This document shows, in pieces, positions 28,563 to 38,765 of a DNA stretch of 64,000 bases (position 1 is its first letter; each line of letters begins with the position of its first letter). The notes under the pieces are model-generated. The model had not been told where the DNA came from. It did not search any database and saw only the letters and a list, made by a program, of their open reading frames with translations. The position numbers were made by a program, and so were the translations under genes. Source of the stretch: an uncultured Gammaproteobacteria bacterium (lineage in GTDB: Bacteria; Pseudomonadota; Gammaproteobacteria; CAMYKB01); the NCBI GenBank assembly GCA_947258875.1, contig CAMYKB010000012.1:1-64000 (forward strand), read 5' to 3'.

Positions 28563-28796
28563 CTGAATGAGCATATTACCCAGGGCCAGGGTTTTCAAAC
28601 TCATGCTCGCTGCAACCCTCACAAATACTGTTAGCTTACGGATAGATAATTTACGACGCACCGAAATAGGCGCCTGCAAACATCCGTCGCATTGTCTTCT
28701 CTGTTTTTTACACGCCCATCATCACATCCTGATATCCATATAAATATTGTTGAATAACCATTGATTTTGTTATTAGCGGACGGGGACAACTGGCAG

Positions 28797-28810
28797 TTGA
28801 TATGGATCAA
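28797..28810 (+). promoter_or_regulatory. FNR box upstream of the nap operon
   Basis: TTGAT-ATGG-ATCAA is a perfect match to the FNR consensus TTGAT-N4-ATCAA. It lies 62 bases before the napF start. TATAGT at 28843-28848 could be the -10, which would place the box near -51, or a start closer in could place it at the class II position near -41. Oxygen-responsive activation of nap is expected. Confidence 0.85.
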
Positions 28811-28872
28811 GTACATACCGCCCTGTAAGCGTCAAAGTGCAGTATAGTTAAACAGTACTATTGAGGGTGTGA

Positions 28873-29376
28873 ATGGAAGTCAGTAGAGCCCAGTTTTTAC
28901 GGGGCGATTTTTCAGGGCGGGCGAAACCAATTCGTCCGCCGTTTGCGCTCACTGAGCATGATTTTATTGAGCGCTGCAATCGTTGTGGCGACTGTATCAC
29001 AGTATGTCCCGAACACATTCTTGTCAGCGGCCGTGGCGGCTTTCCCCAGATTGATTTCTCACAGGGTGGTTGCAGCTTTTGCACCGACTGCGTGAAAGTC
29101 TGCAGGACCGGTAGCCTTGATAGTACCGCAACATCCCCCTGGAATCTCGAGGCATCTATCTCGGAGAAATGTATTGCACAGCAGGGTGTCGAATGCCGCT
29201 CATGTGGCGATCAATGCGAAACCGCAGCCCTGAGGTTTCGTCTGAGGATCGGCAACTCCGCTATACCTATGATTAAACCATACCGCTGCACCGGCTGCGG
29301 TATGTGCGTGTCCGCGTGCCCGGTAACGGCAATTTCCATTCACCACCCAATACAGCAAGAGGTACCGCAGTCATGA
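28873..29376 (+). CDS. napF: Ferredoxin-type protein NapF
   Basis: A 167-residue cytoplasmic iron-sulfur protein that helps mature NapA. Four-cysteine motifs are visible as CNRCGDCITVCP near residue 36, CSFCTDCVKVC near 67, and CTGCGMCVSACP near 140, with additional cysteines in CRSCGDQC near 113. It is the first gene of napFDAGHBC and its stop overlaps the napD start. GAGGG lies just upstream of the ATG. Confidence 0.95.
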   Translation: MEVSRAQFLRGDFSGRAKPIRPPFALTEHDFIERCNRCGDCITVCPEHILVSGRGGFPQIDFSQGGCSFCTDCVKVCRTGSLDSTATSPWNLEASISEKCIAQQGVECRSCGDQCETAALRFRLRIGNSAIPMIKPYRCTGCGMCVSACPVTAISIHHPIQQEVPQS

Positions 29377-29627
29377 ATATCAGTGGCGTAATAGTGCGTG
29401 CACGCCCGGAAAATATCGATGCCGTCCGCCTGCGCCTTGACGCACTGGATGGCGTTGAAGTACACGGCAGCAACCCCGACGGTCGCCTGGTCGTCACCGT
29501 TGAAGAAAGCAGCGACCGCGGCATGGCCGACAGCGTCGTCAAAATGCATGATCTGCCGGGCGTAGTCTCGGCATCCATGATTTACCACCATTACGAAAAA
29601 GATTCGGATATGCAGGAGGCCCAATAA
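29373..29627 (+). CDS. napD: NapA chaperone NapD
   Basis: NapD binds the twin-arginine signal of NapA and holds it back until cofactors are inserted. From ATG 29373 (ATGA overlap with napF) the protein has 84 residues with the fold's typical motifs: [14 protein letters not shown] at the start and a C-terminal [15 protein letters not shown]. The TAATG overlap with napA keeps the chaperone and its client coupled. Confidence 0.92.
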   Translation: MNISGVIVRARPENIDAVRLRLDALDGVEVHGSNPDGRLVVTVEESSDRGMADSVVKMHDLPGVVSASMIYHHYEKDSDMQEAQ

Positions 29628-32173
29628 TGAAACTGACACGGCGCGACTTTATCAAGTCCAATGCAATTGCAGCGACCGCTACAGCTGCAGGCATCACCCT
29701 ACCCGGCATGAAGTCGGCCTTGGCAAAATCAAAGGATGATATCCGTTGGGACAAGGCACCCTGTCGCTTCTGTGGCACCGGATGCAGCGTACTGGTAGGC
29801 ACTAAGAACGGCAAAGTTGTGGCAACACAGGGCGACCCGGATGCACCGGTTAATCGCGGCCTTAACTGCATCAAGGGCTACTTTCTCTCCAAGATCATGT
29901 ACGGCAAGGACCGGCTCTCTACGCCTTTGTTGCGTATGACCAACGGTAAGTTCGACAAGCAAGGCGAATTTACAGCAATCAGCTGGGACCAGGCCTTCGA
30001 CATCATGGCCGAAAAATGGAAAGCCGCGATCAAGAAGGATCTGGAACGCAATAAGGGCCTGCCAGCGGAGAAGATCACCTCCAGTGTGGGTATGTTCGGT
30101 TCCGGTCAATGGACGGTATGGGAAGGTTACGCGGCGTCCAAACTTTATAAAGCGGGTTTCCGCTCCAACCATATCGACCCTAATGCGCGTCACTGCATGG
30201 CCTCCGCCGTGGGTGGCTTTATGCGCGCCTTTGGCGCCGATGAACCCATGGGTTGTTATGACGATCTTGAACACGCCGATGTCTTTGTGTTGTGGGGCTC
30301 CAACATGGCAGAGATGCACCCGATTCTCTGGTCGCGTCTCACCGACACACGTCTAACCAAGGAAGGTTGTGAGGTACATGTTTTATCGACCTTCGAGCAC
30401 CGCTGCTTCGAGTTGACCGATAACGGTATGATCTTCACGCCGCAAACCGATCTGGCCATTCTCAACTACATCGCGAATTACATTATCCAGAACAAGGCCT
30501 ATAAACAGGATTTTATCGACAACCACGTCAACTTCACGGCCACCGCAACCGACATCGGTTATGGCCTGCGCCCAGAACATCCGCTGGAGCAAAAGGCCCA
30601 AAACCCCGGTAAGGGCAAACTCAGCAAGATCAGCTTTGAGGAATATGCCAAGTCCGTTGCACCCTACACGTTGGAGTACACCTCAGAAATCTCCGGCGTG
30701 CCCAAGGAAAATCTTGAAAAGCTCGCCAAGGTTTATGCCGACCCCAACAAGAAGGTAACGTCTTTCTGGACCATGGGCTTTAACCAACACACGCGCGGTG
30801 TCTGGGCCAATGGATTAATTTATAACATCCACTTATTGATGGGCAAGATATCAGAACCGGGCAACAGCCCGTTCTCGCTCACCGGCCAGCCATCCGCTTG
30901 TGGTACAGCTCGCGAAGTTGGTACCTTTTCGCACCGCTTGCCAGCCGACCTGGTAGTGAAGAAAAAAGCGCATCGCGACTTCTCGGAGCAGGTATGGAAA
31001 TTGCCGGAAGGCACCCTGCCCGGTAAACCTGGTTACCACGCCGTGCTGCAAAACCGCATGCTGAAAGACGGCAAGCTCAACGCCTATTGGGTGATGTGTA
31101 ACAACAACATGCAGGCGGCAGCTAATATCAACGAGGATGCGATCCCCGGTTACCGTAATCCGGATAACTTCATTGTGGTTTCCGACCCATACCCCACCGT
31201 CACCGCCATGGCAGCCGACCTGATCCTGCCCACTGCAATGTGGACCGAGAAAGAAGGCGCCTATGGTAATGCCGAACGCCGTACCCAGTTCTGGCGCCAG
31301 CAGGTCAAGGCGCCGGGCGAGGCGCGTTCGGATGTCTGGCAGCTGGTGGAATTCTCAAAACGTTTCAAGGCCGAAGAGGTATGGCCGGAAGAATTACTCG
31401 CCAAGGCACCGCAATACCGCGGTAAAACCTTGTATGACATCCTCTACGCTAACGGTCAAGTCGATAAATTCCCCAAACAAACTGTCACCGATGCGGCAGG
31501 GTACTCATACGATAACGACGAGATGGAACACTTCGGCTTTTACCTACAGAAAGGCCTGTTTGAGGAGTACCGCATCTTCGGCACTCAAGGCCCGAAAAAA
31601 GGTCATGACCTCGCCGAGTTTGATGCCTACCATAATTCACGTGGTTTACGCTGGCCGGTGATCAACGGCAAGGAAACCTTATGGCGTTATCGTGAAGGTT
31701 ACGACCCATTTGTCGCGAAGGATGAAGGCGTCAAATTCTATGGCAGGCCGGATGGCCGCGCCAACATCATCTTTGCACCCTACGAGCCACCGGCGGAAAG
31801 CCCTGATACTGAATTCGATCTGTGGTTGTCCACCGGGCGTGTGTTGGAACATTGGCATTCGGGTTCCATGACCCGGCGCGTGCCGGAACTCTACCGCGCC
31901 TTCCCCGATGCCGTGTTGTTCATGCACCCGGATGATGCCAAGGCCCGCGGCCTGCGTCGCGGTCTCGCAGCCAAGGTTGTCAGCCGCCGTGGCGAGGTGG
32001 TGATGCGCGTTGAAACCCGTGGACGCAACCGCCCACCCAAAGGATTGGTGTTTGCGCCCTGGTTCGACGCCGGGCGCCTGATAAATAAAGTCACGCTCGA
32101 CGCCACCGACCCGTTGTCCAAGGAAACGGACTACAAGAAATGCGCCGTCAGAATAGAAAAGGTCAAAGCCTGA
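29627..32173 (+). CDS. napA: Periplasmic nitrate reductase catalytic subunit NapA
   Basis: Molybdenum enzyme that reduces nitrate to nitrite in the periplasm. The 848-residue precursor starts with a twin-arginine signal ([12 protein letters not shown]), then the [4Fe-4S] motif CRFCGTGC with the fourth Cys in RGLNCIKG, and the Mo-ligand Cys190 in [12 protein letters not shown]. The tail with [18 protein letters not shown] and the MPT-binding beta-barrel is complete. It resembles the E. coli-type NapA in length and operon context. Confidence 0.97.
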   Translation: MKLTRRDFIKSNAIAATATAAGITLPGMKSALAKSKDDIRWDKAPCRFCGTGCSVLVGTKNGKVVATQGDPDAPVNRGLNCIKGYFLSKIMYGKDRLSTPLLRMTNGKFDKQGEFTAISWDQAFDIMAEKWKAAIKKDLERNKGLPAEKITSSVGMFGSGQWTVWEGYAASKLYKAGFRSNHIDPNARHCMASAVGGFMRAFGADEPMGCYDDLEHADVFVLWGSNMAEMHPILWSRLTDTRLTKEGCEVHVLSTFEHRCFELTDNGMIFTPQTDLAILNYIANYIIQNKAYKQDFIDNHVNFTATATDIGYGLRPEHPLEQKAQNPGKGKLSKISFEEYAKSVAPYTLEYTSEISGVPKENLEKLAKVYADPNKKVTSFWTMGFNQHTRGVWANGLIYNIHLLMGKISEPGNSPFSLTGQPSACGTAREVGTFSHRLPADLVVKKKAHRDFSEQVWKLPEGTLPGKPGYHAVLQNRMLKDGKLNAYWVMCNNNMQAAANINEDAIPGYRNPDNFIVVSDPYPTVTAMAADLILPTAMWTEKEGAYGNAERRTQFWRQQVKAPGEARSDVWQLVEFSKRFKAEEVWPEELLAKAPQYRGKTLYDILYANGQVDKFPKQTVTDAAGYSYDNDEMEHFGFYLQKGLFEEYRIFGTQGPKKGHDLAEFDAYHNSRGLRWPVINGKETLWRYREGYDPFVAKDEGVKFYGRPDGRANIIFAPYEPPAESPDTEFDLWLSTGRVLEHWHSGSMTRRVPELYRAFPDAVLFMHPDDAKARGLRRGLAAKVVSRRGEVVMRVETRGRNRPPKGLVFAPWFDAGRLINKVTLDATDPLSKETDYKKCAVRIEKVKA

Positions 32174-32189
32174 GTGCGGCGTATAGAGA

Positions 32190-32990
32190 ATGATGGTTGC
32201 GACAAACAACAAGCGCCGGCGCTTCCTGGCAGGCATGGCTCGCACGGCAGGTGGTGCGGCCTTGTTGACCCTGGGTGTGGGATTATATTCGCGCCAGGCA
32301 TTGTCACTACCGCCCTATGCCATCCGCCCACCGGGCGCATTGACCGAAAAAAATTTTCTCGGCGCGTGCGTTCGTTGCGGTCTGTGCGTACGCGACTGCC
32401 CCTATGATACGCTCAAACTGGGAAAACTGGGTGAGCAGGTTGCTACCGGCACACCCTACTTCGTCGCCCGTGATATCCCCTGCGAAATGTGTGAGGACAT
32501 CCCCTGCGTCGTGGCCTGCCCTACTGGGGCGCTGGATCATGCGCTTGAAAATATCAACGATGCTCGTATGGGACTGGCGGTGCTGGTCGACCAGGAAACC
32601 TGTATTGCATTTCAGGGGCTGCGTTGCGAGGTGTGCTTCAATGTCTGCCCGGTACGGGGTGATGCGATCACACTGGAGATGCGCCACAACAAACGCTCCG
32701 GAAAACACGCATTGTTTATTCCCGAAGTGCACTCCGATGCCTGCACCGGTTGTGGCAAATGTGAACGGGCCTGCGTGATGGAAGAAGCCGCCATCAAGGT
32801 CATGCCTGTACATCTCGCCAAGGGTGAACTCGGCCGTCACTACCGTTTGGGCTGGGAAGAAAAACAACAGGCCGGACAAAGCCTGGTGACACCCGACCAA
32901 CCACATCAGTACAACCTACCGGAAGGGCAGCGTTATGAACACGCCGGCGAAGGCCTGATCATCGACGGCAAACCGGAACAGCAGCGATGA
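32190..32990 (+). CDS. napG: Quinol dehydrogenase ferredoxin subunit NapG
   Basis: With NapH, NapG passes electrons from quinol toward NapC and NapB. The 266-residue protein has a twin-arginine-like start ([16 protein letters not shown]) and four 4Fe-4S motifs: [26 protein letters not shown], a CEVCFNVCP group and [11 protein letters not shown]. Its stop overlaps the napH start (ATGA). An ATG repeat at 32190/32193 gives two equivalent starts. Confidence 0.94.
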   Translation: MMVATNNKRRRFLAGMARTAGGAALLTLGVGLYSRQALSLPPYAIRPPGALTEKNFLGACVRCGLCVRDCPYDTLKLGKLGEQVATGTPYFVARDIPCEMCEDIPCVVACPTGALDHALENINDARMGLAVLVDQETCIAFQGLRCEVCFNVCPVRGDAITLEMRHNKRSGKHALFIPEVHSDACTGCGKCERACVMEEAAIKVMPVHLAKGELGRHYRLGWEEKQQAGQSLVTPDQPHQYNLPEGQRYEHAGEGLIIDGKPEQQR

Positions 32991-33895
32991 CGTCATCAAA
33001 GCGGCCCGGCGCAGACGCCATCATGAGTAAAGGGTGGTTTAAGGCCAACCAGTGGTTATTGCTGCGGCGTATCAGCCAGCTATCTATCCTCGCCCTGTTT
33101 GTTGCCGGACCCTGGGCCGGAATATGGCTCGTCAAAGGCAACCTCAATGCCAGCCTGACACTCAATATCCTGCCATTGACGGATCCATATGTGCTGATAC
33201 AAACACTCTTAACCAGACACTGGCCGGAAATGACGGCCATCACCGGCGCCTTGGTCGTGCTGGTGTTTTATCTACTGGTCGGCGGCCGCATGTATTGCTC
33301 CTGGGTATGCCCGGTCAACATGGTCACGGATGCTGCGCACTGGTTACGTGAACGTCTTGGCATCAAGGGCGGCGCGCAACTGTCACGGAATACGCGCTAC
33401 TGGATTCTGGGCATGACACTCGTGCTGGCTGCGATGACCGGTACAGTCGCCTGGGAAATGGTTAACCCCGTGTCCATGCTGCACCGTGGCTTGATCTTCG
33501 GTATGGGACTGGCATGGACAATTATACTGGCGGTATTCATACTCGACCTGCTTGTCAGCAAACGCGCATGGTGTGGCCATTTGTGTCCCGTCGGCGCGTT
33601 CTACAACTTGCTGGGGCATGTCACGCCGTTACGCATCAGCGCTGTCGCCCGCGAGCAATGCAACGACTGTGCGGACTGTTATGCCATCTGCCCTGAGCCG
33701 CAAATCATACCCGCTACCCTCAAGGGCGCAGATAAAGGCATTGGACCGGTTATTATGTCTGCAAACTGCACCAACTGCGGGCGTTGTATCGATATCTGCG
33801 CCAAGGATGTATTCGTTTTCGATTTACGTTTTCACCATAAGACAAGCAGCTTACAAAACGAGCCGCTACCACACAAGACGGAGGTACTTTCATGA
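32987..33895 (+). CDS. napH: Quinol dehydrogenase membrane subunit NapH
   Basis: The 302-residue membrane partner of NapG. Four membrane helices carry the two cytoplasmic CxxxCP motifs, [11 protein letters not shown] and WCGHLCPVG, that are diagnostic of NapH, and the C-terminal domain holds two 4Fe-4S motifs, [12 protein letters not shown] and [11 protein letters not shown]. An internal ATG at 33024 ([11 protein letters not shown]) is an alternative start, since many NapH proteins begin close to it. The stop overlaps napB. Confidence 0.94.
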   Translation: MTSSKRPGADAIMSKGWFKANQWLLLRRISQLSILALFVAGPWAGIWLVKGNLNASLTLNILPLTDPYVLIQTLLTRHWPEMTAITGALVVLVFYLLVGGRMYCSWVCPVNMVTDAAHWLRERLGIKGGAQLSRNTRYWILGMTLVLAAMTGTVAWEMVNPVSMLHRGLIFGMGLAWTIILAVFILDLLVSKRAWCGHLCPVGAFYNLLGHVTPLRISAVAREQCNDCADCYAICPEPQIIPATLKGADKGIGPVIMSANCTNCGRCIDICAKDVFVFDLRFHHKTSSLQNEPLPHKTEVLS

Positions 33896-34344
33896 GCAAG
33901 TCAATTCGGATGGCGCTTATTGTATTATTTGGTATTAATATCGTCCTCATGCAATCGTCGTTCGCACAGGATGTGGTGTCATTACGCGGGCATATGGAAA
34001 TCGATGAAAACTCAAAAGCCCCCTTGCATAAGAAATGGCAGCAAGATCGCGACCCGATAACACGCGACTATGTTCAACAACCTCCATTGATTCCGCACAA
34101 CACCACGGGTTACAAAATTAACCTGAAATTCAATAAATGCCTGACCTGCCACAGTTGGGCAAACTACAAGGAAGCTGGCGCTACCAAGATCAGCCAGACG
34201 CATTTCGAGGATCGTGATAAGCACGTCCTCGCCAATGTGTCAGCGCGCCGCTATTTCTGCACCCAGTGCCATGTACCACAAGCAGACACACAACCACTGG
34301 TTGAAAATGAATTTGAACCGCTCCAGGCGATATCGGGAAGATAA
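33892..34344 (+). CDS. napB: Dihaem cytochrome c subunit NapB
   Basis: Small periplasmic subunit that delivers electrons to NapA. The 150-residue precursor has a signal peptide ending near SFAQ and two haem sites, CLTCH near residue 83 and CTQCH near 123, with the surrounding IPHNTTGY motif common to NapB. Spacing and length fit the family. Confidence 0.95.
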   Translation: MSKSIRMALIVLFGINIVLMQSSFAQDVVSLRGHMEIDENSKAPLHKKWQQDRDPITRDYVQQPPLIPHNTTGYKINLKFNKCLTCHSWANYKEAGATKISQTHFEDRDKHVLANVSARRYFCTQCHVPQADTQPLVENEFEPLQAISGR

Positions 34345-34380
34345 CCGCAGTCAATCAGGGCATTACAAGGGAATCAAGTC

Positions 34381-35001
34381 ATGAACGATATCAAACAACG
34401 CAACGGTATTATTTACAGAATATGGCGTGTTCTAAAAAAACCTAGCGCCAAGTTTTCATTGGGCACATTGCTATCTGTTGGTATTATCGCCGGCATCTTA
34501 TTCTGGGGCGGCTTCAACTGGGCCATGGAGATGACGAACAACGAGGAATTTTGTATCTCCTGCCACGAAATGCAAGTCAATGTCTACGAGGAATACAAAG
34601 ACACCATTCATTACGCCAACCGCACCGGCGTGCGCGCCACCTGCCCCGATTGCCATGTGCCCAAAGAATGGCAACACAAGGTGGTACGCAAAATCCAGGC
34701 GACTAACGAATTGTTTCATAAAATGGCGGGTTCTATCGAAACACCGGAGAAATTTGAAGCCAAGCGCCTCAAGATGGCTAAGCACGTCTGGGAGGTCATG
34801 AAAAAAACAGACTCACGCGAATGCCGCAACTGCCACGACTACGAGTCGATGGACTACCCTGCACAAGGCAGACGCGCTGTGGCCCAGCACTCCGTAGCGC
34901 TTGACGAAGGACAAACCTGCATCGACTGTCATAAGGGCATTGCACATTCCTTGCCTGATATGCGCGGTGTCGATCCGACGGTGGCAATTGGTAATAAATA
35001 A
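34381..35001 (+). CDS. napC: Tetrahaem quinol dehydrogenase NapC
   Basis: A membrane-anchored NapC/NirT protein that oxidises quinol and reduces NapB. After a basic start and one membrane helix (about residues 22-44) there are four CxxCH motifs: CISCHEM, CPDCH, CRNCH and CIDCH, the expected number, in 206 residues. It closes the operon, 36 bases after napB. Confidence 0.96.
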   Translation: MNDIKQRNGIIYRIWRVLKKPSAKFSLGTLLSVGIIAGILFWGGFNWAMEMTNNEEFCISCHEMQVNVYEEYKDTIHYANRTGVRATCPDCHVPKEWQHKVVRKIQATNELFHKMAGSIETPEKFEAKRLKMAKHVWEVMKKTDSRECRNCHDYESMDYPAQGRRAVAQHSVALDEGQTCIDCHKGIAHSLPDMRGVDPTVAIGNK

Positions 35002-35075
35002 CACCGCCCTACCGCCCTGTGGTGACGCCAGCCTTGCTGCTGTATCCGCCCTCCAGGGCTAAGGGATGCAAATTG

Positions 35076-35097
35076 ATTGCTGAAACAGAACAGCAAT
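35076..35097. promoter_or_regulatory. Inverted repeat between napC and nnrS
   Basis: ATTGCTG-N8-CAGCAAT, a perfect 7-bp dyad 112 bases before nnrS, in a 207-base gap. It could be an operator for nnrS or a hairpin at the end of the nap message. A half FNR site (TTGAT) overlaps its left side, but the second half is missing. Confidence 0.35.
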
Positions 35098-35208
35098 GCA
35101 ATCACGCCTTAGCAGTCTCAACACATCGTTATTACGGCGGAAGTAGAGTGCTTTATGGACAAACACACACCCTGACCATTTGCCGCATGTATTAGCCGTC
35201 ACATCACC

Positions 35209-36405
35209 ATGCAAATTCAAGAAACATCCACAGCTCATCGTTTTGCCCTGCATCATCTGGGTTTCAGGCCCTTCTTCCTGCTCGCAGGGTGGTTTTCAGT
35301 CGTTACGATGGCGCTGTGGTTGTGGCTTTATCATATCGACCCCACCGTGTTACCGCTACACGATATGACGAGCATTACCTGGCATGCACATGAAATGATA
35401 TATGGCTACGCCATGGCCGTAATTGCAGGCTTCCTGCTAACGGCCGTGCGTAACTGGACTAATGTCGACACCCTGCGCGGAGCGTGGCTGTTGTTGCTGG
35501 CATTACTGTGGTTGTTGGCACGCATCGCTCCCTTTATCGACCAACCTTATGCGATAAAGGCAATGATCATACTTGACCTCGGCTTCAACCTCGGCTTGTG
35601 TGCAGCCGTGCTGCACCCTATCGTAAAAGTTAGGCAATGGGAGCAGCTCGCGGTATGGACAAAACTGACATTACTGCTGCTCGGCAACCTTTTGTTCTAT
35701 CTGGGCGTACTAGGCATATTTGCTGATGGGCTGCGCTGGGGACTCTACACCGGACTATATATTGTCCTGTCACTGGTATTGATGATGGCACGACGTGTTA
35801 TCCCTTTCTTTATTGAAAAAGGTGTCGGCTACACAGTGACATTGACAAACAGGCGCTGGGTCGACATCGGCAGTTTAATACTCATGTTGATTTTCCTGGT
35901 GGTAGAAGTATATATACCCATGCCACTGGTTTCTGCCTGTACGGCACTGTTGTTGTTTCTACTACATGCCTTGCGCATGGCAGGATGGTATACGCCCGGG
36001 ATCTGGAGCAAACCGCTTTTGTGGGTGTTATACCTCGCTTATGGCTGGATCGTATTAGGCTTCGCTTTCAAGGGGTTATCGTATTTCATGAGCATTAACC
36101 CCATGCTTGCAGTACATGCCTTCGCTTATGGTGGCATCGGCATGATGACCATAGGCATGATGGCACGCGTGGCGCTGGGTCACACCGGACGCAATGTCTT
36201 TGCGCCCCCAGCGATTTTACTATGGGTATTCCTGGTATTTTTTATCGGTAGTGTTACGCGCGTGTTACTACCTCTTATTGCTCCGGCGTGGTATACATTA
36301 TGGATCGGTGTCTCACAGGTCTCGTGGATTATGGCTTTTGCACTATTTAGTTTTATCTATACTCCCATGCTGATCAAGCCTCGCATCGATGGGTGTTACG
36401 GATAA
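35209..36405 (+). CDS. nnrS: NnrS family membrane protein
   Basis: NnrS proteins are haem- and copper-containing membrane proteins that protect cells against nitrosative stress. The 398-residue, roughly twelve-helix sequence has the family start HHLGFRPFFLLAGWF, WHAHEMIYGYAMAVIAGFLLTA, RRVIPFF and ARVALGHTGR. Location after nap suggests a role in handling nitric oxide formed downstream of nitrite. Its end overlaps the next gene by 17 bases. Confidence 0.94.
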   Translation: MQIQETSTAHRFALHHLGFRPFFLLAGWFSVVTMALWLWLYHIDPTVLPLHDMTSITWHAHEMIYGYAMAVIAGFLLTAVRNWTNVDTLRGAWLLLLALLWLLARIAPFIDQPYAIKAMIILDLGFNLGLCAAVLHPIVKVRQWEQLAVWTKLTLLLLGNLLFYLGVLGIFADGLRWGLYTGLYIVLSLVLMMARRVIPFFIEKGVGYTVTLTNRRWVDIGSLILMLIFLVVEVYIPMPLVSACTALLLFLLHALRMAGWYTPGIWSKPLLWVLYLAYGWIVLGFAFKGLSYFMSINPMLAVHAFAYGGIGMMTIGMMARVALGHTGRNVFAPPAILLWVFLVFFIGSVTRVLLPLIAPAWYTLWIGVSQVSWIMAFALFSFIYTPMLIKPRIDGCYG

Positions 36406-37756
36406 GCCTGCCTTAGGTATCACCTCGCAGATTAGCTGCGACGGATCGATCGACTGTCTGTCTTTAGTATGGCGAGTTCTTGCCTCAATCTTGTTATTGG
36501 TTGTTATTGTTGATGTCCCCACTTGGGCTGATCAAATCAGTGGCCCCTTGCCGGCTGTCATTACACGTATCGAATTTCTTGGCAATAATGTCACTCGTGA
36601 AATCATCCTCAGGCAGGAAATGTCTATCGAGGAAGGCGACCCTGTGGACATGATAAAAATTGAAGAATCGCGCCAGGCGATTATGGATCTCGAACTTTTC
36701 AAAGAAGTAAGTGCAAAACTAGTACCGGACACTGAAGGTCAGATTCTGCAGATCGAGGTAAGTGAAAAATATTACACCCTACCCATTCCCAAACTGGAAA
36801 GAAGCGCTGACGGCGATCTCGAGTACGGAGGTGAGCTACGCTTCTATAACCTTTTCGGTTACAACCAACGCCTGATTTTAGATGGTGCTGCAAAGGAGCT
36901 TGACAACGGCAATCACGGCGAGCAATACGAATTGCTTTACAGTATCAATCGTATTCCTGGCACAGCATTCGGCTTAGACCTGTCTGCTACACAGGAATTG
37001 CTGCAGGAACACATCACGCAAACAGCAAACGTACAGGGCGAATACGAGCGTGACACGCGTAACCTCTCATTCATCATTTCGCGCTGGCTGCGAACCGATG
37101 GACGCAGCCAGGGATGGCGCGGACTCATCGGCATGGATTTCACGCGCAATGAATATGATTTTTTATCCGGCACCTCCGGCCTGGTACAGGACGAAGATAT
37201 CGTCGCCTTCAGGACGGGCACGGAATTCACCCAGGTAAACGAATTGCCGTTTCAACGGCGGGGTACCGAATACGGTGCCGGTCTGCGCATCAGCAGCCCG
37301 GATCTGGGGAGCGACAATGACTTCCAGACGCTGGAATTATTCTATCGTCGCTACAAACCGCGCGGGCAAGAGCCCCATGACAATCTGAACTACCAGTTCC
37401 GCATCGGGCTCAGTAACGGGTTTCCCAATGAAACCGACGCCTTCACGTTGGGCAGCAGCACCACTTTACGCGGCTATGACCTGAACAGCATTACAGGACA
37501 TCATTATGCGCTCGCGAACCTGGAGTACCTGAAACCCTGGGCACAGCATCCACAAATTCGTGGCGTGCTATTCGCCGACATCGGCAACACCTATTACAAG
37601 GGCGAAGTTGATCTTCTCGACCTCAAAGGCTCACTGGGTCTGGGGCTGCGCTGGAAGATTCGCTGGCTGGTAAACGTCGACCTGCGTCTTGACGCCGCAT
37701 ATGCCGTCGACATCGATGATTATAAGATCTACGGCGGGACTTCGCATACATTTTAG
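36389..37756 (+). CDS. Omp85-superfamily outer membrane protein with one POTRA domain
   Basis: A 455-residue precursor with an internal signal peptide (about residues 26-47, SILLLVVIVDVPTWA). Residues about 55-130 form one POTRA domain (VITRIEFLGNNVTREIILRQ), and the rest is a 16-strand-type barrel with the superfamily motif LRGYD near residue 366 and a C-terminal Phe that fits the outer-membrane insertion signal. BamA and TamA have five and three POTRA domains; this is a short variant. It overlaps nnrS by 17 bases, so the two are likely co-transcribed; its client is unknown. Confidence 0.85.
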   Translation: MGVTDKPALGITSQISCDGSIDCLSLVWRVLASILLLVVIVDVPTWADQISGPLPAVITRIEFLGNNVTREIILRQEMSIEEGDPVDMIKIEESRQAIMDLELFKEVSAKLVPDTEGQILQIEVSEKYYTLPIPKLERSADGDLEYGGELRFYNLFGYNQRLILDGAAKELDNGNHGEQYELLYSINRIPGTAFGLDLSATQELLQEHITQTANVQGEYERDTRNLSFIISRWLRTDGRSQGWRGLIGMDFTRNEYDFLSGTSGLVQDEDIVAFRTGTEFTQVNELPFQRRGTEYGAGLRISSPDLGSDNDFQTLELFYRRYKPRGQEPHDNLNYQFRIGLSNGFPNETDAFTLGSSTTLRGYDLNSITGHHYALANLEYLKPWAQHPQIRGVLFADIGNTYYKGEVDLLDLKGSLGLGLRWKIRWLVNVDLRLDAAYAVDIDDYKIYGGTSHTF

Positions 37757-37901
37757 TTATCAGGACTCGCGCAGGCGGGATTCAATCAAAGCAACCATCA
37801 CTTCGATTACAGCCCTCCAGCAAAGGCCTTCACAAGACGTCTTGTTCTCACTTTGTATCATAATTCTGATTCAGCCTTGACACTGACTCTCATTTGCCTA
37901 T

Positions 37902-37921
37902 ATTTAACCATATGGTTTAAT
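37902..37921. promoter_or_regulatory. Palindromic operator before the arsR gene
   Basis: ATTTAACCAT-ATGGTTTAAT is a 20-base palindrome with one mismatched pair, 17 bases before the arsR-family start. Position and form fit autoregulation by the encoded ArsR-type repressor. Confidence 0.75.
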
Positions 37922-37937
37922 ACAGACGAATGAGATC

Positions 37938-38264
37938 ATGCAAACCGAACAGCTCAACAACACCTTTGCCGCGCTCGCCGATCCCACCCGCAGGGCCATT
38001 CTGGAACGCCTCGCCCAAGGCGGGACCACCGTTGGCGAATTGTCCAAACCCTTCAATATGTCCATGGCGGCGGTCAGTAAGCATTTGAAAGTGTTGGAAA
38101 AAGCACAGCTCATTAGCCGCGAAAAAGATGCTCAATGGCGCCGTTGCCAGTTACAACCCGAAGCACTCAAGGCCGCCAACGACTGGATTACCCAATACCA
38201 GCGTTTCTGGGAGGGTCAGTTCGATGCGCTTGCCAAATACCTTGAACACAACAAAGCAAAATGA
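37938..38264 (+). CDS. ArsR-family transcriptional regulator
   Basis: A 108-residue winged-helix regulator. It starts FAALADPTRRAILERLAQGG, then the recognition region MSMAAVSKHLKVLEKAQLI and a wing with REKDAQWRRCQL. No metal-binding Cys pair of the ArsR/SmtB kind is present, so the signal is probably not a metal. ArsR genes of this type are often paired with SRPBCC genes, as here, and bind a palindrome in front of themselves. Confidence 0.93.
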   Translation: MQTEQLNNTFAALADPTRRAILERLAQGGTTVGELSKPFNMSMAAVSKHLKVLEKAQLISREKDAQWRRCQLQPEALKAANDWITQYQRFWEGQFDALAKYLEHNKAK

Positions 38265-38276
38265 GGAAATCCGATC

Positions 38277-38744
38277 ATGGCGACACCCAATCCGACCCAA
38301 CAAACCCATAGCGCTGTCATAAAACGTGTCTTTGATGCACCCCGCGAGAGGGTCTTCAGGGCATGGATCGATCCTGACGAACTCAAGCGGTGGTTCGGCC
38401 CTGAAGGGGTGACAACAGTCAATGCCGAGGTCGATCTTCGCGTTGGCGGCGAGTACAAGACCGTGATGCAAACGCCAGCAGGGGAGACGGTGCATCACTA
38501 TGGTACTTACCGGGAAATCAACCCGCCTGAGAAACTGGTGTACACCTGGGTACTGGATGGTCAGGGCTGTGGAGGCAGTGAAGGTGAATATACAGAAACA
38601 CTGGTGACCATCGAATTTCATGAACTGGGCACATCGACAGAAGTTGTGCTGACACATGAGTTCTTACCCAGCGAAAAATCACTCGAGGGACATACCTTTG
38701 GCTGGAACAGCAGTCTCGATTGCCTTGCACAACTCTTGCACTAA
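38277..38744 (+). CDS. SRPBCC (AHSA1-like) domain protein
   Basis: A 155-residue protein of the START/AHSA1 fold, which forms a hydrophobic ligand cavity: VIKRVFDAPRERVFRAWIDPDELKRWFGPEG at the start and GWNSSLDCLAQLL at the end, in the order of the family. It lies 12 bases after the arsR gene and is probably repressed by it. Ligand unknown. Confidence 0.92.
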   Translation: MATPNPTQQTHSAVIKRVFDAPRERVFRAWIDPDELKRWFGPEGVTTVNAEVDLRVGGEYKTVMQTPAGETVHHYGTYREINPPEKLVYTWVLDGQGCGGSEGEYTETLVTIEFHELGTSTEVVLTHEFLPSEKSLEGHTFGWNSSLDCLAQLLH

Positions 38745-38765
38745 GCGACCTCAAGGAGAACGGGC

